A DNA stretch of 5,551 bases, taken from the NCBI GenBank assembly GCA_030636285.1, contig DAOVXE010000057.1, forward strand, positions 1 through 5,551, given 5' to 3'. Below the pieces are notes generated by a model. It was not told the DNA's origin, made no database searches, and worked only from the letters and a program-made list of their open reading frames with translations. This document shows, piece after piece, positions 3,938 through 5,551 of the stretch. The number at the start of each line of letters is the position of its first letter. Position 1 is the stretch's first letter. A program made the translations under genes and the position numbers. Origin of the DNA: Candidatus Falkowiibacteriota bacterium (GTDB lineage: Bacteria > Patescibacteria > ABY1 > BM507 > UBA12075).

Positions 3938-5551
3938 ATGATTAAACGTCTATTCTCTAGTTCCATAAACAGTATCACGATCGCGGCGCTATTTATAGCG
4001 CTGTCTTCGCTTGTTAGCCGGTTTTTGGGCATATTCCGCGACCGGATCCTGGCCGGTGAATTTGGCGCCGGCGACATACTGGATATTTATTATACGGCTT
4101 TTCGCGTTCCGGATTTGATCTTTAATTTGTTGGTTCTGGGCGCTCTTTCTGCCGGCTTTATCCCGATATTCGTTAATTTGCTTAAAGGTAAAAAAACCAG
4201 GATAAAAGGCTTGGTATTTGGCTCTAAACATAAAGAAGCCTGGTATCTGGCAAATAATATTCTTAATATTTTACTCTTGTCTGTCGCGGTTTTATCGGTT
4301 TTTGGGATTATATTTGCTCCGGCTTTGATCAAAGTGTTGGCTCCAGGGTTTTCTTTAAGTAAGCAGGCTTTAACGGCTGATCTTACCCGGATTATGTTTT
4401 TGTCGCCTATTTTACTCGGAATATCCAGTATTCTGGGCGGCGTACTGCAGTCATTTAAGCGTTTTTTTATTTATTCTTTGGCGCCAATTTTATATAATAT
4501 CGGAATTATTGTCGGCGCTTTATTTTTTGCGCCTCTCTGGGGAATTTACGGCCTGGCCTGGGGAGTGGTTCTCGGCGCCTTGCTCCATATGCTTATTCAG
4601 TTGCCGGCTGTGATCAAGCTGGGATTCAGGTATCGTTTGATAATTGATTTTAAAAATAAACAAGTAAGGGAAATCGGGCGATTGATGATACCCAGAACCA
4701 TGAGCCTGGCAATATCACAGATCAATTTATTGGTAATTACAATTATTGCCTCTACTTTGGCCAGCGGCTCAATCGCGGTATTTAATTTTGCCAATAATTT
4801 GCAATCGTTTCCGATTGGAATATTCGGGATATCTTTCGCGGTCGCGGCTTTTCCCACTATTTCAGCGATCGCCTTTGACAAGCCAAAGCTGATCAATAAT
4901 TTTTCCAAAGTGATCCGGCAGATCCTTTTTTTTATTGTGCCGGCGACCGTATTGCTCCTGACTTTGCGCGCCCAGATAATCCGGGTAATTCTCGGGACAG
5001 GGCAGTTTAACTGGGAAGACACTTTGCTTACGATCCATACCCTGGGATTTTTTACCCTGTCTTTATTCGCCCAAGCGTCCATACCGCTGTTAGCGCGCGT
5101 TTTTTACGCCCGGCACAATTCGTTAACACCTTTTTACATCGGCCTTTTTAGCGCTTTGATAAATTTAATTTTATCGCTGGTTTTGGTAAGAATATTGGGA
5201 GTAGCCGGCCTGGCTTTGGCATTTTCCATTGCCAGTATTATTAATTTTATTATTCTTTGGCTTTTTCTCCGCGCTGAGATCAAATCTTTGGATGAAGACA
5301 GGATTCTTTTTTCCACTATCAAATTTTCCGCCGCGGCTTTGGCCAGCGGTGTTGCTATCCAGGGGGTGAAGCTGGTTATCTGGCCTTATACTGACATGAC
5401 CCGGACATGGGGGGTGTTTACCCAGGGATTTACCGCCGGCGTATCCGGAATATTGGTTTATCTGGCTTTTTGTTCGTTTTTGAAAAGCGAAGAATTTATT
5501 GATTTTCGAAATTCGGTGAGACGGCGCTTGCAGGGAAAGAAAGTTACGACC
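3938..5551 (+). CDS. murJ: Lipid II flippase MurJ (MviN family), 3' end beyond the window
   Basis: The frame is open from ATG 3938 to the last base, 538 codons without a stop. It encodes a polytopic membrane protein of the MATE-like MurJ/MviN family, which moves lipid II across the cytoplasmic membrane for peptidoglycan synthesis. The N-terminal signature is clear: S27-R28-F-L-G-I-F-R34-D35, then F-G-A-G, D49, 'AFRVPDL' and 'GALSAGFIPIF' (68-78). Later blocks are 'LYNIGII' (185-191), 'IPRTMSLAISQIN' (251-263) and 'NLQSFPIGIFGI' (287-298). The segment after 'SFPIG' and the repeated helix pairs to about residue 510 fit 12-14 membrane helices. Most of the protein is present (E. coli MurJ is 511 residues), and the basic tail suggests the end is near. 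Residues aligned with E. coli R52 and R270 are F62 and N287. The pfkB TAG is in frame just upstream, so the start cannot be earlier. No Shine-Dalgarno sequence is seen. Confidence 0.93.
   Translation, partial: MIKRLFSSSINSITIAALFIALSSLVSRFLGIFRDRILAGEFGAGDILDIYYTAFRVPDLIFNLLVLGALSAGFIPIFVNLLKGKKTRIKGLVFGSKHKEAWYLANNILNILLLSVAVLSVFGIIFAPALIKVLAPGFSLSKQALTADLTRIMFLSPILLGISSILGGVLQSFKRFFIYSLAPILYNIGIIVGALFFAPLWGIYGLAWGVVLGALLHMLIQLPAVIKLGFRYRLIIDFKNKQVREIGRLMIPRTMSLAISQINLLVITIIASTLASGSIAVFNFANNLQSFPIGIFGISFAVAAFPTISAIAFDKPKLINNFSKVIRQILFFIVPATVLLLTLRAQIIRVILGTGQFNWEDTLLTIHTLGFFTLSLFAQASIPLLARVFYARHNSLTPFYIGLFSALINLILSLVLVRILGVAGLALAFSIASIINFIILWLFLRAEIKSLDEDRILFSTIKFSAAALASGVAIQGVKLVIWPYTDMTRTWGVFTQGFTAGVSGILVYLAFCSFLKSEEFIDFRNSVRRRLQGKKVTT

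Noticed and set aside
3926..3940. pfkB-murJ fusion by read-through
   Set aside because: The two genes are in the same frame, but a TAG separates them, both have complete family-typical termini, and nothing suggests recoding.
4597..5082. Open frame of 161 codons on the minus strand opposite murJ
   Set aside because: Long antisense frames are common opposite genes rich in hydrophobic codons; no domain or ribosome site is seen, and the + strand carries clear MurJ motifs through it.

Overview
The window looks like a chromosomal piece of a Patescibacteria/CPR bacterium (Parcubacteria-like, possibly Falkowbacteria). The assignment is inference from protein flavour and gene order. The genes are AT-leaning with compact spacing, the thioredoxin is very short, a PfkB kinase sits directly before a MurJ flippase, and the intergenic repeats are of a kind I associate with these genomes. 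There is no rRNA or other marker to prove it. All genes are on the + strand. The visible stop codons are TAA, TAA, TAA and TAG, and no in-frame TGA was seen, so the standard bacterial code fits.

Region 1 (1-2604) is the end of an operon for an ABC-transporter accessory module. It holds the 3' part of a GldG-like protein, a minimal thioredoxin, and a membrane-anchored DUF4340 protein. GldG-like and DUF4340 proteins usually follow an ABC ATPase and an ABC-2 permease, which would lie to the left of the window. A composite inverted-repeat element of about 190 bp fills the whole gap between gldG and the thioredoxin gene. A strong intrinsic terminator closes the unit at 2638-2675.

Region 2 (2676-2932) has no gene but is highly structured. 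An extended -10 promoter candidate is followed immediately by an element of about 212 bp. Its 17-bp imperfect terminal inverted repeats enclose a perfect 31-bp inverted repeat and a cluster of small hairpins. It could be a structured RNA or leader of the next operon, or a small non-autonomous mobile element. This is the least explained part of the window.

Region 3 (2933-5551) is a PfkB-family sugar/nucleoside kinase gene followed after 9 nt by murJ, the lipid II flippase gene, which runs off the right edge. The MurJ lacks the counterparts of two functionally important arginines of E. coli MurJ. Of the four start regions visible, only the DUF4340 gene has a clear Shine-Dalgarno sequence.
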